From assembly GCA_004565275.1 (NCBI GenBank), contig SDOX01000005.1, positions 1 to 64,000 of the forward strand: a DNA stretch of 64,000 nt, written 5' to 3'. The position numbers and the translations under genes are program-made. Under the pieces are notes generated by a model that saw only the letters and a program-made list of their open reading frames with translations, searched no databases and was not told the origin of the DNA. The stretch comes from Nannochloropsis salina CCMP1776 (lineage: Eukaryota > Sar > Eustigmatophyceae > Eustigmatales > Monodopsidaceae). This document shows positions 43,144-55,300 of the stretch, piece after piece. Position 1 is the stretch's first letter. Every line of letters begins with the position of its first letter.

Positions 43144-46100
43144 TCAACCCTCCTCCTCTTCCTCTTCTTCCTCCTCCAAAACCTCCTCCATCTCCTCCAC
43201 TCCAATATCCTCTTCTTCCTCTTCCGCCCCTTCCCCGTTGCCCTCCTCACCTTTTTTCCAGCCCAATCCTCTTTTGAAGTCGTGCAATTGCCTCTTCAAC
43301 CGTTCCGATAGCCCTTCCTCTTTTTCCCCTTCACAGCTTCCCTCCTCTCCCCCCCCCTCATTCCACCCTCGCATCACTTGGATGGACATGCACATTCTCT
43401 TGATATCCACTAAGTGGAAGGCATCACTCCATTCCAACACATCCGCGCAAGGTGCTCGATCCGTCAAGGCCCTTCGAACATAAGCGCTGCACATCTGCAT
43501 GAGAGGGTGCAAGCCGTACCGGTGGGCGAGAAGCAGGAGTGGAAGGAGCACGGTCTGGATTTCAGCAGTGACCTGCAAGGTGTCTGTATACAAATATAGC
43601 AAAAGCGCGCGAAGGACCGGGGGCGCTACGTCTCCCAGGGAGATGATGGGCTCAGAGGCTTCGCGCATCCCACTGCTTAGCATGGCCTGGAAGTAGGGGC
43701 AGCGACGGCGCAAGAAAGACTTATGCGCCCACACAACCTCGCCCGTCGTCAGCCCGGCCTCTCTCCCTCCCTCGCCCTCCCTCCCTCCCTCGCCCACAGA
43801 GCCCGCCTCCTCCCCGGTCACGCCAATCGTGCGTCGATACACGTCACATTCACGCCCTCCATCCCTGCCCCGTTGCCTCCCCTCTCCGAATCCCAGCAGC
43901 TGGAGGAGGTCCAGCGCGAGGGTGGAAGGGAGGAGAAAGACGGGCGGCTCCTTGGGGAGGGCGACAATGGAGGCCCTTGGGCGGGAAGCAATGACAACCT
44001 GATACTTCTGCAAAGCTCTTCCTTCAGTCAATCCCCCTACAGGAGAGAAGACGAGGGGGAAATCACGAATGTGCATTGTCTCCGAGCCCGCCTGTCCCTC
44101 GCGGCCAAAAAAACGCGCCTCCCTGCTACTTCTCTCCAATGACCATCCTCCTCGGTCTCGCTGATCCGCTTCCGCAGCCCACAGGGCCGCGTGGCCACAG
44201 AGAAATTCAAGCTCGTAGACATCACTATCTTTCCCTGCGGCAGGGTCATCATGTCTGTTGGTTAAATTGGAGGAAATAAATGAGGAGGAGGCAGGACGAG
44301 GCAAGAAAGGGGAAGACGCGAGGGAGTGGGCGAGCGATGCAATTTTAGGACAAGAAAAGAGAGAAAGATCGACAACGAGAGGGACATAGGAGATGGGAAT
44401 CTCCTAAACAAAGCCCCTTGTAAGCGCTTACGTGTCTCGCACGCCTCCAAACACCAGCAGCCGCCCTTGTGGACCGATATGTCCTCGCCCTCCCGCCTTC
44501 GGTCCCTCAGGCGGACACCAGACGACGCTGTGCTGGGAACGGGGAGGAGGGATGGCGAGACGACGCAGGGCAGGGGCGTTCAGAGTGGAAGGAGGGGCGT
44601 CGGCAGCGGTGGAGGGCAAAGGGCGGTAGATTGTAGGGTAGGTTTTCCAGTGACAGACTAGACCTTCTGTCAGTGAGAGGGAGTCGATCTGATAGGGATA
44701 AGGGCCAAAAGGGGAGGCAAGGCGAGGGACAAATGAAGGAGGGAACGGGGTGAGGGGAAACAAAGACATTTGAGGCATGAAATAATGACCTTTAAAAAAG
44801 GTCAAGAGGGCGAGGGGGATCCACAGACGTTGGCAAACAGATGGAGGCCTGACTAGGTAGGAAAGAAGGACTCCTCCATTCTCTTCTCCCCCTTTCTTCC
44901 TCCCTCGATTTCTCACCACCAAAATCTTCAACATGTCCGAAGTTGGAACGTTAACTCCGATTTCGGAGACGCCGCCTAGGACAGCAATGTGACGCCTGTC
45001 CAGAAGGGTCATCGTATGCCCGTACCTGCGAAAAGAGGGGGGAGCGGGGATAGGAGGAGGAAGAGCAAAGGTGGTGCGGAGATTGAGTCGATGATTATAT
45101 TTTCAAGGAAGGCCTCGAAAAGAAGGATGTCTTCTCAGATCCAGCCATCCTGTCTCACTTTTCCCTATATATCAGTCATCTCCTCCTCCCATCCTCCATG
45201 ACGGCATCCATCCCGTCACCCCCTGTGCTCTCACCGGGCTCCCTGCTCGCTCCCGTTCACGACGTCCACCTTCTCCCAAACGATTTTCCGGCGTAGGCGG
45301 GAGCAGCTCAAGGGGGAGGAAGAGGATGGAGCGGAGGACGGGAAGAAGGCAGGAGAAATGGTCTCGAGCCGAGCACAGTGCAAATCATTGAAGATCACTT
45401 CCGTGCTCACCCCCCCGAATACAAGCATGCTGTCGAGTGAATGTAAACGAGGAAATGAATAAGATCAAGTAGTAGAAAACGACAGGCGCCGCGAAAGCAC
45501 ATCAATCGGGGTACCACTCACGCCCCCTGCTTCACCTTCCCACCTTCCCTACCGGTCTCCTCCCTCCTCTTCTTTCCCCGGCAGGAGCACGGCTTCATGC
45601 GACCATCTGGGCTGCGGAGGAGTCCCTTCCACCTCCGGAAGCGACCATTCGAAGCGCCCTTCCTGCCCTGAGCACCCCTTTCCTTCCTCGAAGTAGGAGA
45701 GTAGGAGAGTGTCCTGGAGGGCGGCCCGGTGGGAGATTGAAAGCCCTCCGAAGACCCACATTTCCGTCTTCAGTTGCTCACGCTACAGGGCCATGGATTG
45801 ATAAGCACAGACACAGAGAAAGTTAAAAATAGGAGATAGGAGGAGTGAGCATAGTGAGCAGCCAGTCATAAACTTGCCTTCTTCCCTCCTGCCCCTCCCT
45901 GCCCTCCCTCCCCCCCTCCCGCCCGTCTCACCTGGTCATCTTTCCTTGGAAGATGCCGTGCCACCATCGTGTGTCGATTCCTGGCCGCAACGAAAAGCCC
46001 TCTGTGGAAGGCAACGCGGCGGAGGCTGGGATCCACAACCACTTTCCCCCCCTCGTCGTGCGGATGGTAGCGAGCCCATGACAGGCTGGGGATGGAGAGG

Positions 46101-47507
46101 AGGTAGAATGGTTCCATCAGTCCCAGTGCGTCTTCTTCGGACCTAGCACGTGCATGGAGAATGAAACTGTGAGCCTTCTGTACGTCTCACTATTTTCTAG
46201 CCCCCCTTCCCTTCCTCTTTCTTCTTCTTGGACTCCCCCCTCATGCCTTGTGTAATGCGCCCCCCCGAACACAAGCAATCGCCGACGAGGATCCTGGCGC
46301 GAAAAAGGATCGTCCAAAGGGACGGTCGTGTGGCCGACTAGAGAGGGAGGAATGCTTTTCAAGGGTCCTGACGCCTGACGAAAGGGGGGTGGAAAGGAGG
46401 GAAGGGGACGGGAAGGGAGGGGGAAATAGTTTAATAATGCCAGGAAATGAGAGATGAAGCATGCGTTTCTCCGCGCTAAATAAGCACATAGACCCCCAAA
46501 AATGCACCAGTAGTACAGGCCCTCTATATCACCCTAAGACGGTCCAGATCGAAGGAAAGGTGGGGAGACCCTGACCTATTCATAGTGACGACCATCCTAC
46601 ACGGCGCCACTCCCCCCCTTTCTCACCTGCACGCGGTTCCATCGCTTTTTCCGAGTGTTGTACAGGAGGAGAGAGCAGAACGAGAGGCAGCTTCGGCGAC
46701 TTCCTACCCCCAACACGACCATGAGGGGAAGGGGCGAGTCCGGGGGGCATGCAGGGAGGGAGGAGGGCGACATGAAAGGGGCTGTGCCGATGCTGTCCTT
46801 CCACGGGCTGCTAGCCGCGAATGCATCGGAGAGATAGAGGTGGAGGAAGGTGGCGGTGTGGCCCATATGAGTGGGAATCGACGCTCCGACAGGAGGAGAG
46901 CGAGGGTGTGCCTGACCCGGGCCCTTTCCGTACTCGACTTCGTTCCCACTCTGCTCCATCTCCTGCTTCTCCACCCCCTCCTCCTCCTCCTCCGCCTCGT
47001 GAACATGACCGCCCTCCTGATTCGTCCTTCTCTCGCCATCAAGCCCTTCCACGTGCAAGTCCAATCTCGCTTCCTCCGCCGCCTCCCGGCCTTCCTGCCC
47101 GTCAGAATCCCCGCTTAGGAAAAAGAGACATGGATAAAGCAATCAGCGCATTAATTCTTTCCTCCGCGTGCCTGAACCTCCCTTCCGTCTTTTCCATTCT
47201 GCACCCCGCACCGCCCGTCCCACACTTTTCTTCCAATGCTCCACCGTCCCACCACCCGTTGGCCACGGATACAAAAACCTCTGAGCCCCCTTCTCCCACT
47301 GCGGTCCTCCTCTTCCTACCTCTCGGTCGCCGGCTCCGATGAGTCAGTTGAAGCCACAAACTGGTACCCATCCTCTTTCTCCATCATAATTTCCACAGAT
47401 TTGAGCAAAGATGGTAGCAATGGCGAAGAGCAGAAGTGTACAGCGAGGAGCTCCTGCGAAAGCCGGGAAAGCGCATGGATTTCTTGAGTTTTCATCCATG
47501 GTCCCAT
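43144..47507 (-). CDS. Kelch-repeat / BTB (POZ) domain protein, multi-exon
   Basis: The likely start at 47507 gives MGPWMKTQEIHALSRL and a helical opening. Successive exons carry Kelch-type strands: LYNTRKKRWNRVQ, RRRLLVFGGAHYT, LLSIPSLSWARY, MWVFGGLSISHRAAL, LLVFGGVSTEVIFNDLHC, IAVLGGVSEIGVNV and LLVFGGVRDT, i.e. at least five FGG-bearing blades. The last exon (from about 44250) has a BTB domain: VVWAHKSFLRRRCPYFQAML, ISLGDVAPPVLRALLLYLYTD, LLLLAHRYGLHPLMQMC. It then has a short BACK-like helix and a poly-Glu tail. Propeller-plus-BTB proteins usually act as CUL3 ubiquitin-ligase adaptors, with the propeller choosing substrates. The order here (Kelch first, BTB last) is the reverse of animal KLHL proteins and like the LZTR1/plant-type order. 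Exon edges between blades are approximate. Confidence 0.75.
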
Positions 47508-47731
47508 GTTCACTTCCCTTGCGCCCTCTATTACATCATCATCACTTTCCCTCCTTTCCTTCCTGCTTCCGCACCTGGTGACAGGCAGCAAAATATGCGA
47601 GGAAGGTCTCCAGCTGTCGGGCATACACTCGGCGCGCCAGTGCATAGAGAGGGAGGCAGGTGGGCACGGCCACCATCTAAGGCCGCCGGAAACAAGGAAG
47701 GAGCGGAAGGAGCGGAAAGTTGCAGGAATAG

Positions 47732-50700
47732 TTAGGAGTCCTGGAAAGGATGGCCCACGCTTACACCCCCACCGGATCCCTTTCCCCCGAGGCCTCCACA
47801 TCGCGTTCTTATCCGCGGTCCCTTTCCTTCCTTCACCATCTCCCTCATTGCTCTCTCGGTCCTCCCCCGGTCGATTACCTCTTTCAATCTTGCCTCCACC
47901 AGCGTGAAGAGACGCGAAATTTCCATTTCTTGCGCTATTATCAACAGAGCCTCCAGGAATGGGAGCATGTCGAGCATAGCGTCACTGATGGAGCCAAGGT
48001 ATAGAGAAAATGTGGGAAGGGGCGAGGGAGGGAAGAACAAACCCGAAAGAGGGGCGTGGGAAAGGAGCAGCGACCAGCAAAAAAGAGAGGGGATGTATAA
48101 AGACAAGATGCTTGGAACGGCAATCCGACAACAGGGGAGAAAGAGACGAGGAATAACAAATGAATCAAGGACCAAAAGAGGGAAAGAAGAAGAGAGAACG
48201 GGAACGGGACTTTCATACCTGTCCTTTGCCTCAATGTGAAGGGAGGGAAGCTCATCTGTGTACAGATAGTAAAGCACGGTTTCAAACACAACATGCAGAG
48301 GAGGGAGATGACTGGACACACTCTCTGACGTCGCGATCTCCTGATCTTCTGAGCCGCGCGCGGAGTACCGAAGGGGCAGAGGAATGATTACTCTGGAAGC
48401 AGGAGAGAAAGGCGAAGACGAGGCGGAAGGGCGAGGGGAGAAGGAGGGAGCGGCTAGAACTCTGGCGGCCTCTTCTTTGATAAACTGTGAGCGTGCGCAC
48501 ACAATGGGCAGGTGTACTCGAAAGTACATCATTTCCCCACGCTTTCCTTCGTCTCCTCCGTCCCTCTCGTCCTTCACAATGCCGAGCCAGGCAAGCTCCT
48601 GCTCCTCCATCGGCGGCCCATCGCCCTGCCCCTTAACATCTTCCCTGTACAAGTCATGCAGGAAATCCCGAAGTCGTGCCGACGGGAACAAAGAAGAGAT
48701 GTCCATTGTCTCCTTCCCCTCTTCCTCCTTTCCCATCGCATCCTCTTCCTCTACGTCCATCGTCCCTTTTTGCCCTTCTCTCCCTCGGGATAGTGACTCG
48801 CATGAGGAAAGCTCAGCGTGCCCGCCGCTCCCATCTGGTCCACGAAAGGCCAGAGAAGAGGACATTGGGACGATATCTAGCTTTCGCTCTGGTATGGGGG
48901 GAAGTGGGCGCGGGGAGGGGAAAGGAAAGAGGGCCGACGTGGCAGCTTGCAGGGTGTGGCTGTGGCTGTCGCCCAACATATCGATGCTAATGATTTCCAG
49001 AGGAAAGGAGGCGTCACTATGGGTAGACAGGGTAGGAGGGAGGAGAAGACATCGTGCTGCTCAGCTAAAATGTCACACACGAGAACGAGAAGACGCTATT
49101 AAAGAAGCGAAATGTGATGAAAAGAGAGAGGAATAAGGAGAAGAGGGAGGGCGGGAATGTACCGGTAGTTGACTAAAACGGAAAAACGGTGGTCACATAG
49201 CGGGTCCCCGCGTAGGGACTGCACGTAGAGAGAGTGGTGTCGACGTCCGGGGTAGGCTTCGAATGAGGCGACTGAGGGAGGAAGAAGGGGGAAAGGAAAA
49301 AAGGAAGGAAGTGACGACGAATGAAGGGAATGATCGCACGCTACCGCGGGAAAGGAAGGCGAAAATGAAATTTTAAAATAAAAAAAACGTACGCGCATCT
49401 CCCGTCTGTGCGCAGTGGACCCGCACGTCCTGCTCCTCTGACGACCCTGTAAAATGTGGCATCGGGCGTTAAGTACAAAGCTTTCAACTCCTCCCCTCCT
49501 CCTCCTCTTCAGTTTTGCCCATCCCCCTCTCCTCATCTCACCGCTTAAGATTGCTTGCCCGCTGGCAGTGTAGTAAGCACGGGTATAGTTGTCGGCTAGG
49601 CCCGTCTTGGGCAATCCCTTCAGATGTAAGGCGATACGGCCGTCCACCGCCTCGAGCTAGGATTTGAGGAAGTTCAAGAGAAAGGGTGAGGGAAGAGGGA
49701 AGGCTTAAGCAAAAGCACAGGTTCCCGCAAATTGACGGAGATTCAGCTGGCTACTGCCACGCGTGAGCAGACAGCAGAGGGGTTGGGATAACGAGGGAGG
49801 AAAATCCTGTTTTTTTAAATAAAATTTCACAGCACTCACTTGAACGATGTCGTTGTCAACTCGAGAAGCCAACAGATGGACGTCTTCGGGACTAAAAAAA
49901 CACAAGAGGAAGTAAGTCAGGGCGCAAGGCGACATCGAGGCGTCACTGCATGGGTGCAGGGCACGTTATGAAGGAGGGAAGCAAGAAGCGAGGGGGTGAC
50001 TGACCTAAAGCAGACCATCACGTGGCCCTGTTCGCTCCGAGCCGTGTACAAAGGCCGTGTGCCCTAAGATCCATAGAAAGCAGCACGCTCAGCCGATTGT
50101 TAAACATACAGATCGCACGCTAATCTCCATGACACAAACTCAGCCATTTCATGCTCGCATTTCCCCCCCTGTGCAGCAGGTTTTTCTGTTCTCAAGCTAT
50201 TCTAAAGCGCTTGACAAGATGGAGCCGTCTCTCTTTGTCCGACGTAATTTCACCCTACCGCGCATCGTAGGTCCCACAGCTTGATGCTTTTGTCGAAGGA
50301 GGAGGAAGCAAAGAGATGAGGCGAGTGGTTCGCAAACCTGGCAAAGAGGAGAGGAAGCAAAAGCGATGAGAGCATTTCTTTCCGGTCATCATCACGTTCA
50401 ACTTCAAGCGTCAGTCTCGATTCTCTTCCTCTCCCTATGCTAATTCTCCTTTTCTGTTCCTCAAACTTTTTAATCACCTTGATATGTTGATGTGGTCGCT
50501 GTGTATGCTCTCGAATCTACGGACAATGGCCCCGGTCTGGGTATCGTAAAGTTGGACGGTGTGGCTGTATCCACTGCAAAGCGCAAGGAATAGAGCGTTT
50601 AGACAGAAACGAAACGGATAAGTGGAAAGTACGTCGCAAGCCCACGTTCGATTTACTACACGGTAAAACGCTTTCTAGAACACGAGGAGAGAAACATGAA

Positions 50701-51811
50701 GGAGGAAGGGATGGAGGATGAGAGGGGTAAAAGAGATTGAAGACCATCTCCCACCTGACGAGAACGCGGGAGTCGTCGCAGTTTCCATGAAGAGAAGTCA
50801 GCCGATCGAACTGTGACGACAATCAAGCATCATCGAGATAATTATAATTAGTTCCATGTGAAAGCAGATGCGATCCTATAATATTCCTTTCTCACACCCC
50901 CTCGCTCTGTCCCGACGCTGGGATTTTTTCTCATGGGATCCCTCACTGGAAAAACGATCCGTCTGTTTACCCCTCTTCAATTGCTGACTCCAACTGTACC
51001 TCTTCGTAGGTCAATACAATGGCATTTTCTGTCTCCCAGGCTTCCCTCTCTATGTCGCAGAGCTGAATGACGCCAGCAGAAGAGCCCACGAGGAGTTTAG
51101 AAGGATGCTTCTTCAACCATGACAGACTGCCCGGAACGATATGAAGAAAAGGTACGGAGAGAAATCCTGAATCGGTCAAATATTCGAACAGGTCGGTCAC
51201 AAAAAAGGTGACAGGATAGATAGAATGGACAGGCTAGGAGTCAAAAGGACACCTCTCTCTCCATGTATCGAAAAGAGCGCCCAGGAACAAGACGTGTAAT
51301 GCAAAAAGGACAACACATCACACAATGAAAGTGTGGAGAAACCCTTTTTAACTCACCCCAGGATGGAGTCATAATCATGCTTGGCGAAGTGTGTCTCGGT
51401 CGAGTTACCCAGTTGCCTCACGATTCTCCTAGCCCTTCTCCTGTCTCCTCCCCTTACTTGCATGCCTCTTCCCGCTGGTGTCTCCACATCTTTTCGTCGC
51501 CAAGCTTCAGCACTCCGCGAGTTCGGGCTGCCCTCGCAAATTACAACCTCCCCTCGGATCGTCCCGAACACTAGGCGGTCGGGAACGTGCGGGCTGTACT
51601 CAAACTGACGGGGATGAAACCCCTTCCCCTCACACAACACATCAGTCCTCCAATCATTCATTCTGCCTGTACTGATAGGAGTGATATTCGTTTCCTCGAC
51701 CCTCGTAGAATAATTCGTGGCGTGCCAATTTTTCAGGCCTGTGTCCTCCGCTCGTGGTGCCAGACCCTTCTTCCTCCCGTCAACCTGCCTTGATCGCGAA
51801 TAAAATTGCAA
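47732..51811 (-). CDS. WD40-repeat protein with C-terminal BTB-like domain, multi-exon
   Basis: Exon 1 (51811 to about 51357) has FHPRQFEYSPHVPDRLVFGTIRGEVVI, written here as two overlapping marks, FHPRQFEYSP and LVFGTIRGEVV, which recur in a conserved plant/algal WD40 family. Later exons give KKHPSKLLVGSSAGVIQLCD, LTSLHGNCDDSRVLV, GYSHTVQLYDTQTGAIV, HLFASSSFDKSIKLWDLR (a classic WD repeat), RPLYTARSEQGHVMVCF, EDVHLLASRVDNDIVQLEA and GRRHHSLYVQSLRGDPLCD. From 48979 the frame runs through FPLEIISIDMLGDS into a BTB-like part (FRVHLPIVCARSQFIKEEA, VFETVLYYLYTDELPSLHI, MLPFLEALLIIAQEMEISRL), ending GHPFQDS at 47732. I read this as one gene. If it is two, the second would start within 48979-48700. 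It lies head-to-tail with the Kelch-BTB gene. Confidence 0.65.
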
Positions 51812-52361
51812 TAGAGACCAATTTGAGAATTCTTAGCCTACCCCTTCCGACATGTGCCCGTGAGTACAGACAAGAAAACACGCGTGACATGGTTGGCGCA
51901 CTGTGGAAGCACTACGTCGGAAAAGCCCTTGCCGTCGGAGAAGAGGGGCCCGCGCCGTTGAAGGCCGGGCAGCGATAAGACTAAACCCCATGGCTGCTAT
52001 TTGGGTCAAATGATGATAATATTAAAGAATTAAAACATGAAACATGTAATCGTATCCGCAGCCGCTGCAGTTCGATGTGAAGAACACTCAGTACTTTCTT
52101 TGGTGCCCTCCTCTGGTGTAGGGCAAAGGTCAATTAGACCCGAGGGCTCGTTCTCCCCCGAAACGCACCCAGAAAGCATAAATTTACAATGCAACAAACT
52201 TAGCACATTTTAGCGAGAACCGTGATTTTTTTCATCTATTTTCAATCTTATTTATTTGTCATCCCTCATCCCTCAAAGTCACGTCGTCTCGACGAGTGTA
52301 TGTCTAGTCTCCCATCCACTTTCCTTTCCTTCACACCGTGTACAAATATATATTTGTCATC
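51812..52361. other. Intergenic region
   Basis: Between the WD40-BTB start and the 3' end of the lipase gene. The sequence is AT-rich after 52010. No gene or repeat seen. An ORF at 51754 on the plus strand is a shadow. The WD40-BTB promoter presumably lies at 51812-52050. Confidence 0.45.
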
Positions 52362-55300
52362 TTACGCATCTTGCTTTTTTTCCTCTTTTTGCTCCTCAAC
52401 GATGAGAGCTGCGAATTTCTATAGATGAATGTGGTTTCATGTCTATGAGATAACATTTGAAGAAGAAGATGGAAGTTCTGGAGGTAGAGCGATGAATCGT
52501 AAACAAGCTCGAGGGCAAACACATGAAGGCTGACTCGACTTAAATGCATGAAAGAAATGTGTGTAATTACAACAAAAGTAATTACAACAATTACACTACC
52601 TGGATGGCTTCGAAATATGAGATCTCTGAATGGTCGCGAACGTCGGCTTCCAAAAGCGATTCCCCCATGGCTACTTCCGGGGCCACGTTCAGCGGAACAG
52701 GAATGGTTCCCCGACGCACCTGATAGAGTCCGTTCATCCATACGTGATCAATAAATCATTTATAAACACAAAGAGAGAAATGAGATGGAAGAAGTGAAAG
52801 CCCTCAACGATGCAGAGGACTTTGAAATCCACGTGTTCCTACTGGACCTCATTCATTATACACTCTTCCCCGCAACTCATGGGATACCTACCGGAACAGC
52901 TGGCATTCCCTTATCCATTCGCTCATAAGGCCCCACAGGTTCCCCCTGCAAGAATCCTCCCAATGTCTTGATATTTGTAGACGCCACATTGAGCATATCG
53001 CTGATAGTGGTCTTTTTGCTGAGGGAGGGATGGAAGCACGGAGGGAAGGAATGAGAGGATAAAAAAAGCGGATCGTTTGAGTCTCAATTGGAAGAGGATA
53101 CGCACGATTCTTCCTTCGAATTGTCCACAGCTGCTGTGGCCGCTGAGACTGGCACACCTTCGCCTACCAGGCTCGAAAGCGTTTCATCTGAGGGAGAGAG
53201 GGTAGCAGTGTCGGAAGGAGGGTTGGAAGATGGGGCGCTAGCAGCCTCATCTTGATTGCGCTGCCCGTCCAGGTAAATGGAGACAGACTTGAGGGCTTCG
53301 TCAGTAATGAGGACGCAAAATCCGAAGTGATCGTACTCAATAGAGCCTGGTAGAATAAGAAGACAAGCAGAAAGAAGGGAGGCTGTCAAGGTCGAACGTG
53401 TGGACGGTTCAGGAGGAGAGGGGACGGGAGTAAAAAGCACCTAGATTGTTGCGTCCCGGCATGCGAGGTACCACGTCGGCCTTGTTCACGATGCGGAATA
53501 GTGCGCGGCCCTAAGGCAGCAAGCGGGAAACGGAGGAGAGGTGAAGATCCGATGATTCCCGACGCAAAAACAGAAACATGAGGGAGGAACACATATCCAT
53601 CTTTCTCATCCTCAGTATCCCCCGCACTAAGGTCTTAAAACTATAAACACGTGCCAGACTCCCAAAAAATCTTTCCCTCTCTCTCCCCTCCCGCCGGACC
53701 AAGAGCATGTTGAACTCCTCGCAGAACGCGGGGTTGCCCACTCTTGGTGCCCCTGGTGAATGTGCAGGCAGACGAGTGGATCAGAAGTGTACGTGGCAGC
53801 GGTTACCACGCGACAAGTTTTGATACTCCTTTTTGAGGACACTAAACATAGTGAATAGAAACATAATGTGCGGAGCGGCAATATTACGAGGAAAGATGAA
53901 CAACATATTTAAAAAAGTGACAGCATTAAGTACAATATAATCTTTTCATGGACAATTTGCAGACTGAGACGTAGAAACGAAGAGAAATGACTATGGGAAT
54001 GATCCAATCTTTACGCACCAAAAGAGTACATATGCAGTCGATTATTTCTGCAGAGCTAAGGCCATGCCACGAGATGATGAAGGGAGAGAGAAGAGGAAAG
54101 GGGGAGTGAGGTCTTAGAAGCTGTACCCACCACCTCGATCGCATTGTTTGTGTTTAATTTGTCACGCACTTTCACTTTTCCTTTCGTTTCCTTTGACTCC
54201 TCTGGAGGAAATCCATCCGTGATGACTGTCAGCAGAATCCAAGCCGAATTCTTAAACCTCTTTTTGCGCAACTTTGCCACCTACCTCTGGATAGTTATGT
54301 GCAATATTGTGCGCCATGAGCGAGGCCAGTGCTCCACCGAGGGAGTGGCCTGAGCAGTCGATTGTCCACCCGTCTTTCGCCCAGTCTGAAGACAGGAAGG
54401 TTGAAAATAAGTGTAGAAGATATACAGGATAAACATTATGCGGCATGAAAAGGTTACTCGAAGTATTGCACAAGATGAAAGATAACATGGATTCCAACAA
54501 TATTCCGACGGAAAATTCAGAGCATTTAACTACTAATTAACGATCAAAACATAAAAACTCTGAGTCAGATACGCGTAATGTAGCGAGCAACGTACCTTCC
54601 CCTTTTCCGACGGCCATTTCCAATGAGTGGTAGGCACCGTCCACGATGGACTTAAATGCGGTCCAAAACCCGGTGTGGACCAGGCGCTTGTCGCCATCGC
54701 CTTTGCCAAGGGATGGAGGCGAATGAGGATTCGCGACGTATTAGGTACGCTTATCCGATCGACATTCAATGTAACGGATTGTTCGACATCTTTCGTCACT
54801 ATAATCCTGATCTTCCTCCTCGTCGTCCTCCTCCTCATTATTATCATAATTATCACAAGCAAGACATGATCGCCCTTCTCCGCTTTCTGCTCCTCCGGTG
54901 CGTATTTTCCAGAAACTCACCTAGAGGTGTCTGGACGATGTTTAAATCCGTCATCACATCCTGCAATGAATTGATCTCAGTCCCTCTGAATACCAGAATA
55001 ACCTTATTTAGGATGGCAACGATGTGGGTCATGAGACGAAACCCGAAAGCGAAAAAGTTAAACACACGAAAGGCACAATCCAAGGCGACCAAAAAACGAT
55101 TACACGTTATGGCTGATTTCGTGACACTTTAATTCTCTTCAGCCTATGAACATACAAAAATCATAGGGACTTCCTACAACCTCGCTCCCTTCCTCCCAGC
55201 CCTCCTCCCTCGCTTCCTCACCTCCTTCGTCGACTTGCGCCACCAGATACCTCCTTGCGTGTCAGTCGACTCGTTCGTGAAGAAGACCGCCATACGGTAC

